A stretch of DNA of 64,000 nt from Actinoplanes sichuanensis (GTDB taxonomy: Bacteria; Actinomycetota; Actinomycetes; Mycobacteriales; Micromonosporaceae): contig NZ_AP028461.1 of the NCBI RefSeq assembly GCF_033097365.1, positions 310,001 to 374,000 of the forward strand, written 5' to 3'. How positions within the stretch are numbered: position 1 is the first letter of the stretch; each line of letters begins with the position of its first letter. Shown in pieces: positions 27,868 through 36,082 of this stretch. Position numbers and translations under genes: made by a program. The notes under the pieces were generated by a model. That model saw only the letters and a program-made list of their open reading frames with translations, was not told the origin of the DNA and did no database searches.

Positions 27868-30048
27868 TCAACCGAGACGCCTGGTCAGGGCGGTGTGCCG
27901 GCGGCCCGCACCGACCGTGCGCACCGCCGCCGCCAGCGCCCGTCGGGAGCCGACCAGCACCACCAGCCTCTTGGCCCGGGTGATCGCCGTGTAGAGCAGG
28001 TTGCGCTGCAGCATCATCCAGGCGCTGGTGGTCAGCGGGATGACCACGGCCGGGTACTCCGACCCCTGTGAACGGTGGATCGTGATGGCGTACGCGTGCG
28101 CCAACTCGTCCAGCTCGTCGAAGTCGTACTCGATCTGCTCGTCCTCGTCCGTCCGTACCGTCAAGGTCTGCTCCTCGGGCGACAGCCCGGTGACGACGCC
28201 GACCGTGCCGTTGAAGACGCCCGCCGCGCCCTTCTCGTAGTTGTTGCGGATCTGGGTGACCTTGTCGCCCACCCGGAACACCCGGCCGCCCAGCCGCCGC
28301 TCCGGCAGGCCCTCGCGGTGCGGGGTGAGCTCCTGCTGGAGCAGCACGTTGAGCGCGCCGGCGCCGGCCGGCCCGCGGTGCATCGGGGTGAGGATCTGGA
28401 TGTCGCGGCGCGGATCCAGGCCGAACTTACGGGGCATCCGGCGGCACGCGACGTCGACGGTGAGCGCCGCGGTCTCCTCGGTGTCGTCGCACGGGAACAG
28501 GAAGAAGTCGGTCAGGCCCTCGAACCGCGGCGGCCGGCCCTGGTTGACCCGGTGCGCGTTGGTGACCACGCCGCTCTCGGCGGCCTGCCGGAAGATCTGG
28601 GTGAGCCGCACCCGGGGGATCACCTCGGCGGCCAGCAGGTCGCGCAGCACCTCGCCGGCGCCCACCGACGGCAGCTGGTCGACGTCGCCCACGAGCAGCA
28701 GGTGGGCGCCCGGCGGGATCGCCTTGACCAGCTTGTTGGCCAGGATCAGGTCGAGCATCGAGGCCTCGTCGACGACGATCAGGTCGGCGTCGAGCGGGTT
28801 GTCGCGGTCGAACGTGGCGTCCCCGCCGGGCTGTAGTTTGAGCAGGCGGTGCACGGTGGCGGCGGGGTGGCCGGTCAGCTCGGCGAGCCGCTTCGCGGCC
28901 CGGCCGGTCGGTGCGACGAGCTGGATCTTCGCCTTCTTCGCGGCGGCGAGTTCGACGATCGATCGTACGGTGAAGCTCTTCCCGCAGCCGGGCCCGCCGG
29001 TGAGGACCGCGACCTTCGACGTGAGCGCGAGTTTGACGGCCTGTTCCTGCTCGGTGGCGAGGGTCGAGCCGGTGCGCTGGTGCAGCCAGCCGAGGGCTTT
29101 GCCCCAGTCCACGTCATGGAAGTGCGGCATCCTGTCCGCTTTATGCCTCAACAGAGCGACGAGAGTCGATGCCAGCGATTGCTCCGCACGGTGGAACGGC
29201 ACCAGGTAGACCTCGTCGCCCTCGCGCACCACGCCTTCCTCCTCGACCAACTCGGCGAGGCAGGTCGGGACCAGCGCCGCGGGAACGTCGAGGATCTTCG
29301 CCGCGTCGGCCGTCAAGTCCGAGAACGGCAGGAAACAGTGCCCGTTGTCGGTGGCCTGCGACAGCGTGTACTGCAGGCCGGCCTTCACCCGTTCGGGACT
29401 GTCGTGCGGGATCCCGACCGCCTGCGCGATCGTGTCCGCGGTCTTGAACCCGATGCCCCAGACGTCGGCCGCCAGCTTGTAGGGCGAGTTCTTGACGACC
29501 GAGATGGACGAGTCGCCGTACTTCTTGTAGATCCGCACCGCGATCGACGTGGACACCCCGACGCCCTGGAGGAAGACCATCACCTCCTTGATCGCCTTCT
29601 GCTCGGCCCATGCCGCGGTGATCTTCTTCGTCCGTTTCGGACCCAGCCCGGCCACCTCGATCAGCCGTTCCGGGGCGGTCTCGATGATCTCCAGGGTGTC
29701 CAGTCCGAAGTGGTCGACGATCCGCTCGGCGAACACCGGCCCGATGCCCTTGACCAGCCCGGACCCCAGATAGCGGCGGATGCCCTGAATGGTCGCGGGC
29801 AGCACCGTGGTGTACGAGATCACCTCGAACTGCCGCCCGTACTGCGGATGCGACGACCACCAGCCACTCAGCCGCAGACTCTCGCCGGGCTGCGCGCCCA
29901 GCAGCGCACCCACCACGGTCAGCAGATCGGTGCTGCTCTTGTGGGCCACCCGGGCCACGGTGTAGCCGGTCTCCTCGTTCACATAGGTCAGCCGTTCCAG
30001 GACGGCCTCGAGGACATGCGGGGGACGGGCGGCGGCTTCCGGTGGCAC
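27868..30048 (-). CDS. recD2: RecD2-type ATP-dependent DNA helicase
   Basis: 726 residues, full family length. The N-terminal OB and helix-hairpin-helix part (GIGPVFAERIVDHFG, then EVAGLGPKRTKKITAAW) distinguishes RecD2 from RecD of RecBCD. Motif I is TGGPGCGKSFTVRSIV, Walker B is LIVVDEASMLDL, then GDVDQLPSVGAG, QIFRQA and the C-terminal UvrD-like IHRSQGSEYPAVVIPL. It is a 5'-3' SF1B helicase involved in DNA repair. ATG at 30048 is in frame with the conserved EAVLERLTYVNEETGYTVARV. Divergent from the acetylxylan esterase gene, 58 bases apart. Confidence 0.96.
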   Translation of the reverse strand: MPPEAAARPPHVLEAVLERLTYVNEETGYTVARVAHKSSTDLLTVVGALLGAQPGESLRLSGWWSSHPQYGRQFEVISYTTVLPATIQGIRRYLGSGLVKGIGPVFAERIVDHFGLDTLEIIETAPERLIEVAGLGPKRTKKITAAWAEQKAIKEVMVFLQGVGVSTSIAVRIYKKYGDSSISVVKNSPYKLAADVWGIGFKTADTIAQAVGIPHDSPERVKAGLQYTLSQATDNGHCFLPFSDLTADAAKILDVPAALVPTCLAELVEEEGVVREGDEVYLVPFHRAEQSLASTLVALLRHKADRMPHFHDVDWGKALGWLHQRTGSTLATEQEQAVKLALTSKVAVLTGGPGCGKSFTVRSIVELAAAKKAKIQLVAPTGRAAKRLAELTGHPAATVHRLLKLQPGGDATFDRDNPLDADLIVVDEASMLDLILANKLVKAIPPGAHLLLVGDVDQLPSVGAGEVLRDLLAAEVIPRVRLTQIFRQAAESGVVTNAHRVNQGRPPRFEGLTDFFLFPCDDTEETAALTVDVACRRMPRKFGLDPRRDIQILTPMHRGPAGAGALNVLLQQELTPHREGLPERRLGGRVFRVGDKVTQIRNNYEKGAAGVFNGTVGVVTGLSPEEQTLTVRTDEDEQIEYDFDELDELAHAYAITIHRSQGSEYPAVVIPLTTSAWMMLQRNLLYTAITRAKRLVVLVGSRRALAAAVRTVGAGRRHTALTRRLG

Positions 30049-30106
30049 GCGCCCATCGTGCCCGCAGGGCTGTCGTCAGCCAAGCCCAACGCATAGCGTG
30101 ATCACC

Positions 30107-31081
30107 ATGGCGCTCTTTGACTTCCCACTCCACGAATTGCGCACGTACCACCTCGACCGCCCGGAGCCGGCCGGCTTCGACGACTTCTGGTCCGGCACGC
30201 TCGCCTCGGCGCGCCGGGCCGCCCTGCCGCCGAAACTCGCCGAGGTCGGCACCCCGTTGAAGGGGGTCACCACCCGCGACGTCACCTTCACCGGCTACGC
30301 CGGCCAGCCGATCCGGGCCTGGCTCAACCGTCCGTCGACCGCTGACGGCCCGCTGCCGGTCGCTGTCGAATTCATCGGGTACGGCGGCGGCCGCGGCCTG
30401 CCCATCGACTGGCTGACCTGGACCAGCGCCGGATACGCCCACCTGGTCATGGACACCCGCGGTCAGGGCGGCGGCTGGCGGGGCGGCGACACCCCCGACC
30501 CGGACGACCACGGCGCCGGCCCGTCCACCCCCGGCTTCCTGACCCGTGGGGTGCTCGCCCCGGAGACGTTCTACTACCGGCGGCTGATCACCGACGCTGC
30601 CCGGGCCGTGGAGACCGCCACCGAGCTACCCGGCGTCGACGCGTCCCGGCTGGTGGTGACCGGCAAGAGTCAGGGCGGCGCGCTCGCCCTGGCCGCCGCC
30701 GGTCTGGTCCCCGAGCTGGTGTCGGCGGTGGTCGCCGGGGTGCCGTTCCTCTGCGACATCCAGCGGGCGGTCACGATCACCGACAGCTTCCCGTACGCCG
30801 AGGTGGTCCGGTTCCTGCGGGCCAACCCGCAGCTCGCCCAGCGGACCCTGGACACCCTCGACCACGTGGACGCGGTGCACTTCGCCCGCCGGATCACCGC
30901 GCCCTCGATCCTGTCGGCCGCGCTGATGGACGACGTGTGCCCGCCGTCCGGGGTGTTCGCCGCCTACAACGCGATCGACGCGCAGAAGGAGATCGAGGTC
31001 TACCCGTGGGACGACCACGCCGGCGGCCGCAGCTTCTTCGACACCACGGCCCTGGAGTTCGTCGAGGACCGGCTGAGCTGA
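30107..31081 (+). CDS. Acetylxylan esterase / cephalosporin-C deacetylase family
   Basis: 324 residues, AXE1 family. MALFDFPLHELRTYHLDRPEPAGFDDFW is the standard N-terminus, which decides the ATG at 30107 over the one 9 bases earlier. The nucleophile serine is in VTGKSQGGALALAA, the aspartate in LMDDVCPPS and the histidine in PWDDHAGG. Family enzymes remove acetyl groups from xylo-oligosaccharides (and cephalosporin C). There is no signal peptide, so it should act on imported short acetylated xylo-oligosaccharides, downstream of the secreted xylanase. A perfect hairpin lies after the stop. Confidence 0.94.
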   Translation: MALFDFPLHELRTYHLDRPEPAGFDDFWSGTLASARRAALPPKLAEVGTPLKGVTTRDVTFTGYAGQPIRAWLNRPSTADGPLPVAVEFIGYGGGRGLPIDWLTWTSAGYAHLVMDTRGQGGGWRGGDTPDPDDHGAGPSTPGFLTRGVLAPETFYYRRLITDAARAVETATELPGVDASRLVVTGKSQGGALALAAAGLVPELVSAVVAGVPFLCDIQRAVTITDSFPYAEVVRFLRANPQLAQRTLDTLDHVDAVHFARRITAPSILSAALMDDVCPPSGVFAAYNAIDAQKEIEVYPWDDHAGGRSFFDTTALEFVEDRLS

Positions 31082-31094
31082 CGCTCCTCGCCGA

Positions 31095-31124
31095 GCGAGC
31101 CGCGCCCGGGTGGGCGCGGCTCGC
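31095..31124. terminator. Bidirectional hairpin between esterase and YggT genes
   Basis: Perfect 13-bp stem (GCGAGCCGCGCCC and complement) with the 4-base loop gggt, in the 49-bp gap between convergent stops. Confidence 0.85.
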
Positions 31125-31130
31125 CGCGGG

Positions 31131-31403
31131 TCAGAGGATCGCCCGGATGATGCCGATCGTGATGAAGACGACGATGAACGCCAGGTCGATCGAGACGCCG
31201 CCGACCCGCAGCGGGGGCAGCACCTTACGGACCGGGGCCAGGATCGGCTCGGTGATGCGATAGATCACGTCGAGGGCCTTGGCGCGGGCCGACCCGGGCA
31301 TGGCGGGACCGGCCAGCATGACGCTCCAGTCGAGCGCGACCCGAACCAGCAGCACCAGCTGGACCAGCAGCAACGCGAAGCTGATCAGGGCGAAGAGACC
31401 CAT
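31131..31403 (-). CDS. YggT family membrane protein
   Basis: 90 residues with two hydrophobic helices (GLFALISFALLLVQLVLLVRVALDW and IDLAFIVVFITIGIIRAIL) separated by the conserved YggT loop YRITEPILAPVRKVLPPLRVGGVSIDLA. In actinobacteria yggT often sits in the division cluster near sepF; here it is isolated, so this may be a second copy. ATG at 31403 with ggaggttccg upstream; a longer frame to 31484 lacks a site. Confidence 0.9.
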   Translation of the reverse strand: MGLFALISFALLLVQLVLLVRVALDWSVMLAGPAMPGSARAKALDVIYRITEPILAPVRKVLPPLRVGGVSIDLAFIVVFITIGIIRAIL

Positions 31404-31472
31404 CGGAACCTCCTGTGAGGGGGACGTGACCCCAGTGTGCGGCGGGTTCCTGTGAAGCTGCTTAACGATCTC

Positions 31473-31504
31473 TGTGACGGCCACGTAATGACGTGACCGT
31501 CACA
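31473..31504. promoter_or_regulatory. Nested palindrome between aldo/keto reductase and yggT
   Basis: TGTGACGG, c, CACGT, aatg, ACGTG, a, CCGTCACA: a 32-base hairpin with one internal mismatch pair, 15 bases past the reductase stop and 70 before yggT. It is either the reductase terminator or an operator for yggT. Confidence 0.55.
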
Positions 31505-31518
31505 AAAGCTAAGGATCG

Positions 31519-32343
31519 TCAGTTGAAGTGATCCGGGTGCGGACCGGTCCGGCCGTCGCTCTCCAGCCCGTCGATCGCCGCCAGTTCGTCGGCGGTCAGC
31601 TCGAAGTCGAAGATCCGCAGGTTCTCCGCGATCCGGGACGGGGTCACCGACTTCGGGATCACGATCCGGCCCTGCTGCACGTGCCAGCGCAGCACCACCT
31701 GGGCCGGGGTGCGGTCGTGGGCGGTGGCGATCCGCAGCACGGCCGGGTCACCGAGCACACCCGCCTGCGCGAGCGGGCTCCACGCCTCGGTGACCACGCC
31801 GAGCTCGGCGTTCGCGGCCTGGGCGTCGCGCTGCTGGAGCGCCGGGTGCACCTCGATCTGGTTGACCGCGGGCACCGTGCCGGCGAGGTCGGCGACGGCA
31901 CGCAGATGCTCGGGCAGGAAGTTCGACACCCCGATCGCGCGGACCCGGCCGTCGGCGAGCAGTTTCTCCAGCGCCCGCCAGGTGTCCAGATACCTGCCCC
32001 GCTTCGGCGTCGGCCAGTGGATCAGGTAGAGGTCCAGGGTCTCCAGTCCGAGCCGGGCGGTGCTGGCGTCGAACGCGCGCAGCGTCTCGTCGTACCCCTG
32101 ATCGGTGTTCCAGACCTTGGTCGTGATGAACAGTTCGTCGCGCGGCACTCCCGCCGCTTTCAGTGCGGCGCCGACCCCCGACTCGTTGTGGTAGATGGCG
32201 GCGGTGTCGATGCTGCGGTAGCCCGCTTCGAGCGCGGCGGTGACCGCGGCCGCGGTCTGCGCCTCGGGAATCTGGAAGACGCCGAATCCGATCTGCGGAA
32301 TCGTGACGCCGTTGTTGAGCGTGATGACAGGCGTGTCGCCCAT
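31519..32343 (-). CDS. Aldo/keto reductase
   Basis: 274 residues, AKR5-like. The start is TLNNGVTIPQIGFGVFQIP; the catalytic tetrad is D and Y in SIDTAAIYHNE, K in FITTKVWN and H in LYLIHWPTP. IGVSNFLPEHL and IVIPKSVTPSRIAENLRIFDFEL bind NADPH. Such enzymes reduce small aldehydes and ketones, for example 2,5-diketogluconate or methylglyoxal; the substrate is not visible. ATG at 32343 chosen since the upstream 43-codon extension has no domain and runs through a palindrome that includes the ribosome-binding site. Confidence 0.93.
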   Translation of the reverse strand: MGDTPVITLNNGVTIPQIGFGVFQIPEAQTAAAVTAALEAGYRSIDTAAIYHNESGVGAALKAAGVPRDELFITTKVWNTDQGYDETLRAFDASTARLGLETLDLYLIHWPTPKRGRYLDTWRALEKLLADGRVRAIGVSNFLPEHLRAVADLAGTVPAVNQIEVHPALQQRDAQAANAELGVVTEAWSPLAQAGVLGDPAVLRIATAHDRTPAQVVLRWHVQQGRIVIPKSVTPSRIAENLRIFDFELTADELAAIDGLESDGRTGPHPDHFN

Positions 32344-32357
32344 GGAGAGTGCTCTCC
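32344..32357. promoter_or_regulatory. Palindrome overlapping the aldo/keto reductase ribosome-binding site
   Basis: GGAGAGTGCTCTCC, 6+6 perfect arms, directly abuts the ATG on the minus strand and contains the purine-rich gggagag. It could be an operator or an mRNA hairpin that masks initiation. Confidence 0.5.
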
Positions 32358-32853
32358 CTCTTAAGCGGGTGCGGCCGCCCGGCTCGCCGACGGTGACCGG
32401 CGAGGCGAGCGATGTGCCTCTCTTGTACCCCGAAGAGGGCGCCGCCCCAACCAAGGTCCCACGGCTGCCCACCGGGCGAGCGCGGTATCACCCGGCTTCG
32501 GTGAGATTCTCGTGACGACCTGTGACATCGCGGTTAAAAGCCGGACTTCTCCGGCGCTTGGTGGTGGCCGTCCCGGATGGGCCACTGGTGGTGGTGGCGC
32601 AGCGTCACAGGCAGACCGCGTTGGCGTCCGATTTGCGAAAATGGTCACGGTCCGCGATGCGGCAAACCACTTTTCGGTACGCCCATGGGCACCCGCCGTG
32701 GCGGGTGTCCGCACGATCGCCCTCGTAGGCCCGGCGGGAGCCCTCCATCGGGCCCGTCGCCGCGGTTCCGCCCGCACCACACCGGCCCGCCCGCCGGCGG
32801 TCCCGCCACAGCGACCCGAACCCACCACACGTCCCGAACCCGCCGTGTGGGTC

Positions 32854-32934
32854 ATACCCGCCGCGCGGGCCGTCCCGGCTGCACCCGTCGCGCGGGTCGT
32901 CCTGGCCGCACCCGTCGCGAGGGCCGTCCCGGCC
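32854..32934. repeat. 27-bp tandem repeat array A (3 units)
   Basis: Units at 32854-32880, 32881-32907 and 32908-32934 share the frame xxACCCGyCGCGmGGGyCGTC; a degenerate fourth unit precedes them. The 27-bp period equals that of array B about 400 bp away, though the unit sequences differ. Confidence 0.75.
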
Positions 32935-33315
32935 GTCTCCGCCGCACCCGTCGTCGCCCGGATCGTCCCGTCCGGGCTCGCGCGGCCCCGGGAGAACTGG
33001 TGGCGATGGGCCGAGCCCGCCGGCAGGAGTGCACTGGTTCGTCGTGGGCCGCGCCGGTCACATCGTGGCCGGCAGAGCCCGTTGATCCTGGTTTGCTCGT
33101 CCCCCGTCAGCGCACGTGGGTGATTGTCCGCGGGTTCGGACCGTCCCCGGTCGCGGCGCTGTGGTCGGCCCGCGGGCGGCACCGCCGGACGTGTCGTGGC
33201 GTTCACAACGCGACCACCCGTCGGGTCGGAACCGCACCCCGCCGCCCGGTGCGGCGGGTCACCGCGGTGTTCGCGGTGCGGCCGTCAGCCGGCGGCCAGA
33301 CCCACGGTTCAGGCC

Positions 33316-33450
33316 GGGCCGGTTCAGCGTGCCGGACCGGAAGGGTCGGTTCGGTGCGTCGGGTCGGGAGGGCCGGTTCGGCGCGTCGGACCGGCAGCGT
33401 CGGTTCGGTGGTTCGGGTCGGGAAGGCCGGTTCAGCGCGCCGGGCCGGGA
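33316..33450. repeat. 27-bp tandem repeat array B (5 units)
   Basis: Five contiguous 27-bp units starting at 33316, 33343, 33370, 33397 and 33424, each built around CGGTTCrGyG with a GGxCCGGxA-like end. Units alternate in two subtypes. On the minus strand they encode alternating nonapeptides RRAEPALPT and RRTEPTLPV, on the plus strand Gly/Arg/Val repeats. Confidence 0.85.
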
Positions 33451-34178
33451 GCCTGTCCGGCGTGCTGTCCGGCCGTCGACGGCCTCGATGGGGGGTGAGG
33501 GCGGGCGCCGGCGGGCGCACCACCAGACTGTTGCCGCCACCGGCCGCACGGCCCGGTGTGACGACCTGCGGGGGAGCCTGGCCGGTCGCCGGCGGAGGGG
33601 TCGCCGGCTCGTGGCCTCTGGGGGGCTCGGTCGTGCTCCGGGACCCGTCAACCGGTATCGCCTCGGCTCGATTCATGGCGCTCATTATTGATGAACGTGC
33701 ATTTAGCGCAAGACTCCCGGAGCGCCTGTAACGGCATGGAAACAACTTGCGACCAGGTGGATGCGCGAAGATGGCCTCACGCAGAGTAACCGGCAATCCT
33801 CTCCCGGTTGCCTCCGCGGCGACGTCCGAATCGCCGTTCCGAATGCCGATCCCGGAGGCCGCCGCGTTCGCCGTCCGACCCGTCATCAACGGTCCGGCCG
33901 CCGAGCGAAACCACTTCGGCACGAATCCGCCCGACCACCGTCAACCCGTGTGGCGCGCCCAGCGGAGCCGAGCGGCCGTCGGTCGTACATCACAGGCGGT
34001 GGCGACCTGGCCCACCGAACCGCCGCCGCCGAACCGGATGTCCGGCTCCCCGCCGGGAAAGAATTTATTCCCGCAATGCGGTCACACCCGACAGACCGGA
34101 ACCCCGACCCGCCGAACGGCGGCCGCGAGCCGAGCCGGCGACGGGCGGTCTCTGGTGCCGGCTTACTACCCTGCCGGT

Positions 34179-34454
34179 GTGATCAAGCTGCTCGGAGTGC
34201 CGGCCTTCGTGTGGGCCGCCCTCTGCCTGGTGCTCTCGGTTGTCTGGATCTTCGTCTGGCCGGAGGGGAAAGCGGTCGGAACCGATGGCTTCCTCTGGTT
34301 CGCCCTGCGCTGGGGCCACTCGCTGACCTGGCTGTTCCTGGGCGCGGCGGCGGCCACCGCCGGTTTCGGGGCCGCGGTGGCCGCCCAGCGCATCGCCCTG
34401 CTGGCCCTGCCCTGCTACGCCGCGTTCGTCTACGCGACCGTCACCATCGGCTAG
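34179..34454 (+). CDS. Small hydrophobic membrane protein, unknown
   Basis: 91 residues from a GTG (MIKLLGVPAFVWAALCLVLS when started there) to TAG. Three predicted helices: about 5-27, 43-63 and 67-88, with a short outer loop (WPEGKAVGTDGFLWFALRWG). Codon use returns to the GC3-rich pattern of real genes exactly at this start, which is the main support. No family recognised. It sits between the gene-poor tract and the IS481 element; no partner genes. Ribosome-binding site is weak. Confidence 0.6.
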   Translation: MIKLLGVPAFVWAALCLVLSVVWIFVWPEGKAVGTDGFLWFALRWGHSLTWLFLGAAAATAGFGAAVAAQRIALLALPCYAAFVYATVTIG

Positions 34455-34473
34455 AGCGCTCCAGCACCCCGCA

Positions 34474-34535
34474 ACGCGGTGGCGGTCACCTCCTAGGCGA
34501 GCGGCCCCGCTACGCGGTGGCGGTCACCTACTAGG
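34474..34535. repeat. 24-bp direct repeat at the left end of the IS element
   Basis: ACGCGGTGGCGGTCACCT followed by CCTAGG-like bases occurs at 34474-34497 and again, with one mismatch, at 34512-34535. A diverged inverted copy lies at 35579-35604 beyond the transposase. This suggests one IS end plus a duplicated or leftover end. Confidence 0.65.
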
Positions 34536-35604
34536 TGTTCTGCCCAGAGAGGTTGGGAACGCGGTTGGCGGGTGGTCCGCCGATGGCGGTGTGGTGGCGG
34601 TGGTGATTGTAGGTGTGCAGGAATCGGGGTAGGGCTTTGCGTCGGGCGTTTTCGCTGGTGTAAGGCTTGGCGTAGGCCCATTCCTCGGTCAGGGTGCGGT
34701 GGAAGCGTTCGACCTTGCCGTTGGTTTGTGGCCGGTAGGGGCGGGTCTTCTTAACCCGGACGCCGAGTTCGGTGCAGGTCTCGGTCCAGAGCCGGGCTTT
34801 GTAGCAGGATCCGTTGTCGGTCAGGACCCGGGCGACGGTGATGCCGTGGCTGGTGAACCAGGCGTGGGCGCGTCGCCAGAACCCGGCGGCGGTCTCTTTG
34901 GTTTCGTCGGCCAGGATTTCGGTGTAGGCCAGCCGGGAGTGGTCGTCGAGGGCGGTGTGCAGGTAGGCGTATCCGAGCTGGGCTGCGCCGTTCTTGCCGT
35001 TAGCGTGCCCGGGAGTTGCGGTGCGGTTGAGATTGCCTTGGCGGCGACCTTGGGTGCGCCAGCCGCCGCCGGTGGGGATGTTGCCGAGTTTCTTGATGTC
35101 GACGTGGATCAGGTCACCGGGCGTCTGATGTTCGTAGCGGCGGATCGGCTCGGCGGTGGCCCGGTCGAGATGAGACAGGCGGGCGGCGCCGGCGCGGCGC
35201 AGGATCGCGTGGCAGGTCGAGGCCGCAAGACCCAGTCGCCAGCCGATCCGTACCGGCCCGAGTCGTTTGCTGCGGCGCAGGTGTAAGACGCGACGTTCGA
35301 CCGGGCGGGGTGTGCGGTTCGGGCTCGTGTGGGGCCGGCTGGGCCGGTCAGCCATGCCTGCGGCGCCGTCGGTGCGGTAGCGGTCGGCCCAGCGTTTCGC
35401 GGTTGTCGGGCTCACCTGGAACCGGTCCGCCGCCCGGCGCAACGGCCATTCGTCATCGACGACGCACCGTGCCAGCCGCAATCGGCCACGTTCGGTCAGT
35501 GTGGCATTAGCGTGGGGCATAGAGGGCCTCCCGGGTGAAACGGAACCTTAGACAAGCTCCACCTCACCCGGAGGTCCTCACCTATTTCAGGAACTCCACC
35601 GCGT
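34512..35604. mobile_element. IS481-family insertion sequence
   Basis: About 1.1 kb around one transposase gene. Outer ends match as an imperfect inverted repeat: 34512-34537 against the complement of 35579-35604, 19 of 26 positions, including ACGCGGTGG outside and TAGGTG inside. No clear target duplication was found, so the exact ends are uncertain. The right end lies about 25 bases beyond the true stop of the frameshifted neighbour gene. Confidence 0.65.
34531..35520 (-). CDS. IS481 family transposase
   Basis: 329 residues, complete. An N-terminal HTH (LRRAADRFQVSPTTAKRWADRY) is followed by the DDE integrase core: D141 in DLIHVDIKKLG, D235 in VLTDNGSCY and E271 in NGKVERFHRT, giving the D-35-E spacing. 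The C-terminal ENARRKALPRFLHTYNHHRHHTAIGG is typical of IS481. The frame is intact, so the element may still be active. Its lysine/threonine-rich composition is less GC-skewed than neighbours. Confidence 0.96.
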   Translation of the reverse strand: MPHANATLTERGRLRLARCVVDDEWPLRRAADRFQVSPTTAKRWADRYRTDGAAGMADRPSRPHTSPNRTPRPVERRVLHLRRSKRLGPVRIGWRLGLAASTCHAILRRAGAARLSHLDRATAEPIRRYEHQTPGDLIHVDIKKLGNIPTGGGWRTQGRRQGNLNRTATPGHANGKNGAAQLGYAYLHTALDDHSRLAYTEILADETKETAAGFWRRAHAWFTSHGITVARVLTDNGSCYKARLWTETCTELGVRVKKTRPYRPQTNGKVERFHRTLTEEWAYAKPYTSENARRKALPRFLHTYNHHRHHTAIGGPPANRVPNLSGQNT

Positions 35605-35628
35605 TACCAACGTCCGTGGTCAGAACAA

Positions 35629-36082
35629 CTAGGCGGCGCCGGCCGCGTTCGCGGACTGCCACTGGACGATCAGGACGCCGAGCACGAACACCTGCAACGG
35701 CAGCGGCAGGCCAGGCAGGTCGGCGGTGAGGTTGCCGGTCAGGGCTGGTCCGGCGGATCGTGCCGACCGTTCGTTCGCCGTCCATCAGGTGCTGGTCGGA
35801 CTTGAAGATCGACGTCCGCCGGAACTCGTAGGTCCGGCCGCCCGCGTGGACCGTCCAGTTCTTCCGGCCGACCCGTTCGGCCTCGGCGAACACCGCGCCG
35901 CCCGGGTCCAGCATCGTGTAGCGGCTGCCCCACATGTTCGCCCGGACGTGATAGGTCCGCCCGGCCAACTCGAACGTGCCACCCGACTTCCACCAGCTGT
36001 TGTCCCAGGTGGTGATCGGTGTGCCGTTCTCGGCGATGGTGTACGCCCTACCCCAGAAGCCGGTGCTCTCCGCCGTCAGCAT
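35629..36082 (-). pseudogene. Conserved hypothetical (LURP-one/tubby-like?) gene with frameshift
   Basis: The N-terminal frame reads MLTAESTGFWGRAYTIAENG through FRRTSIFKSDQHLMDGERTVGTIRRTS and then runs into Arg/Pro-rich nonsense up to 35582. In the +1 frame, from about 35745, the sequence continues as LTGNLTADLPGLPLPLQVFV then LGVLIVQWQSANAAGAA and stops at 35629-35631, which looks like the genuine hydrophobic C-terminus. One extra base (or two lost) near 35741-35746 explains this. The strand-rich first part resembles LURP-one/tubby-C proteins, with low certainty. The ATG overlaps the stop of the dehydrogenase-like gene by 7 bases (ATGCTGA). Confidence 0.72.

Larger units (their letters stand above)
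32358..34178. other. 1.8-kb tract with no convincing gene, holding two repeat arrays
   Basis: Six-frame reading gives only Arg/Pro/Gly/Ala-rich frames without domains, signal peptides or ribosome-binding sites. The best are 32512-33123 on the plus strand (APVARAVPA-type repeats) and 33203 to about 33686 on the minus strand (EPALPTRRTEPTLPV repeats); both owe their character to the 27-bp arrays. Codon third positions are less uniformly G/C than in neighbours, and the stretch 33660-34080 is locally AT-richer. It looks like decayed or rapidly drifting sequence beside the IS481 element. A small real protein here cannot be excluded. Confidence 0.5.

Noticed and set aside
33316..33450. Possible CRISPR array
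   Set aside because: Units are contiguous without spacers and no cas genes are present; these are plain tandem repeats.
32577..33731. 384-codon plus-strand frame in the gene-poor tract
   Set aside because: Gly/Arg/Val repeats arise from the 27-bp array; no ribosome-binding site and irregular third-position GC. Kept only as repeat arrays.
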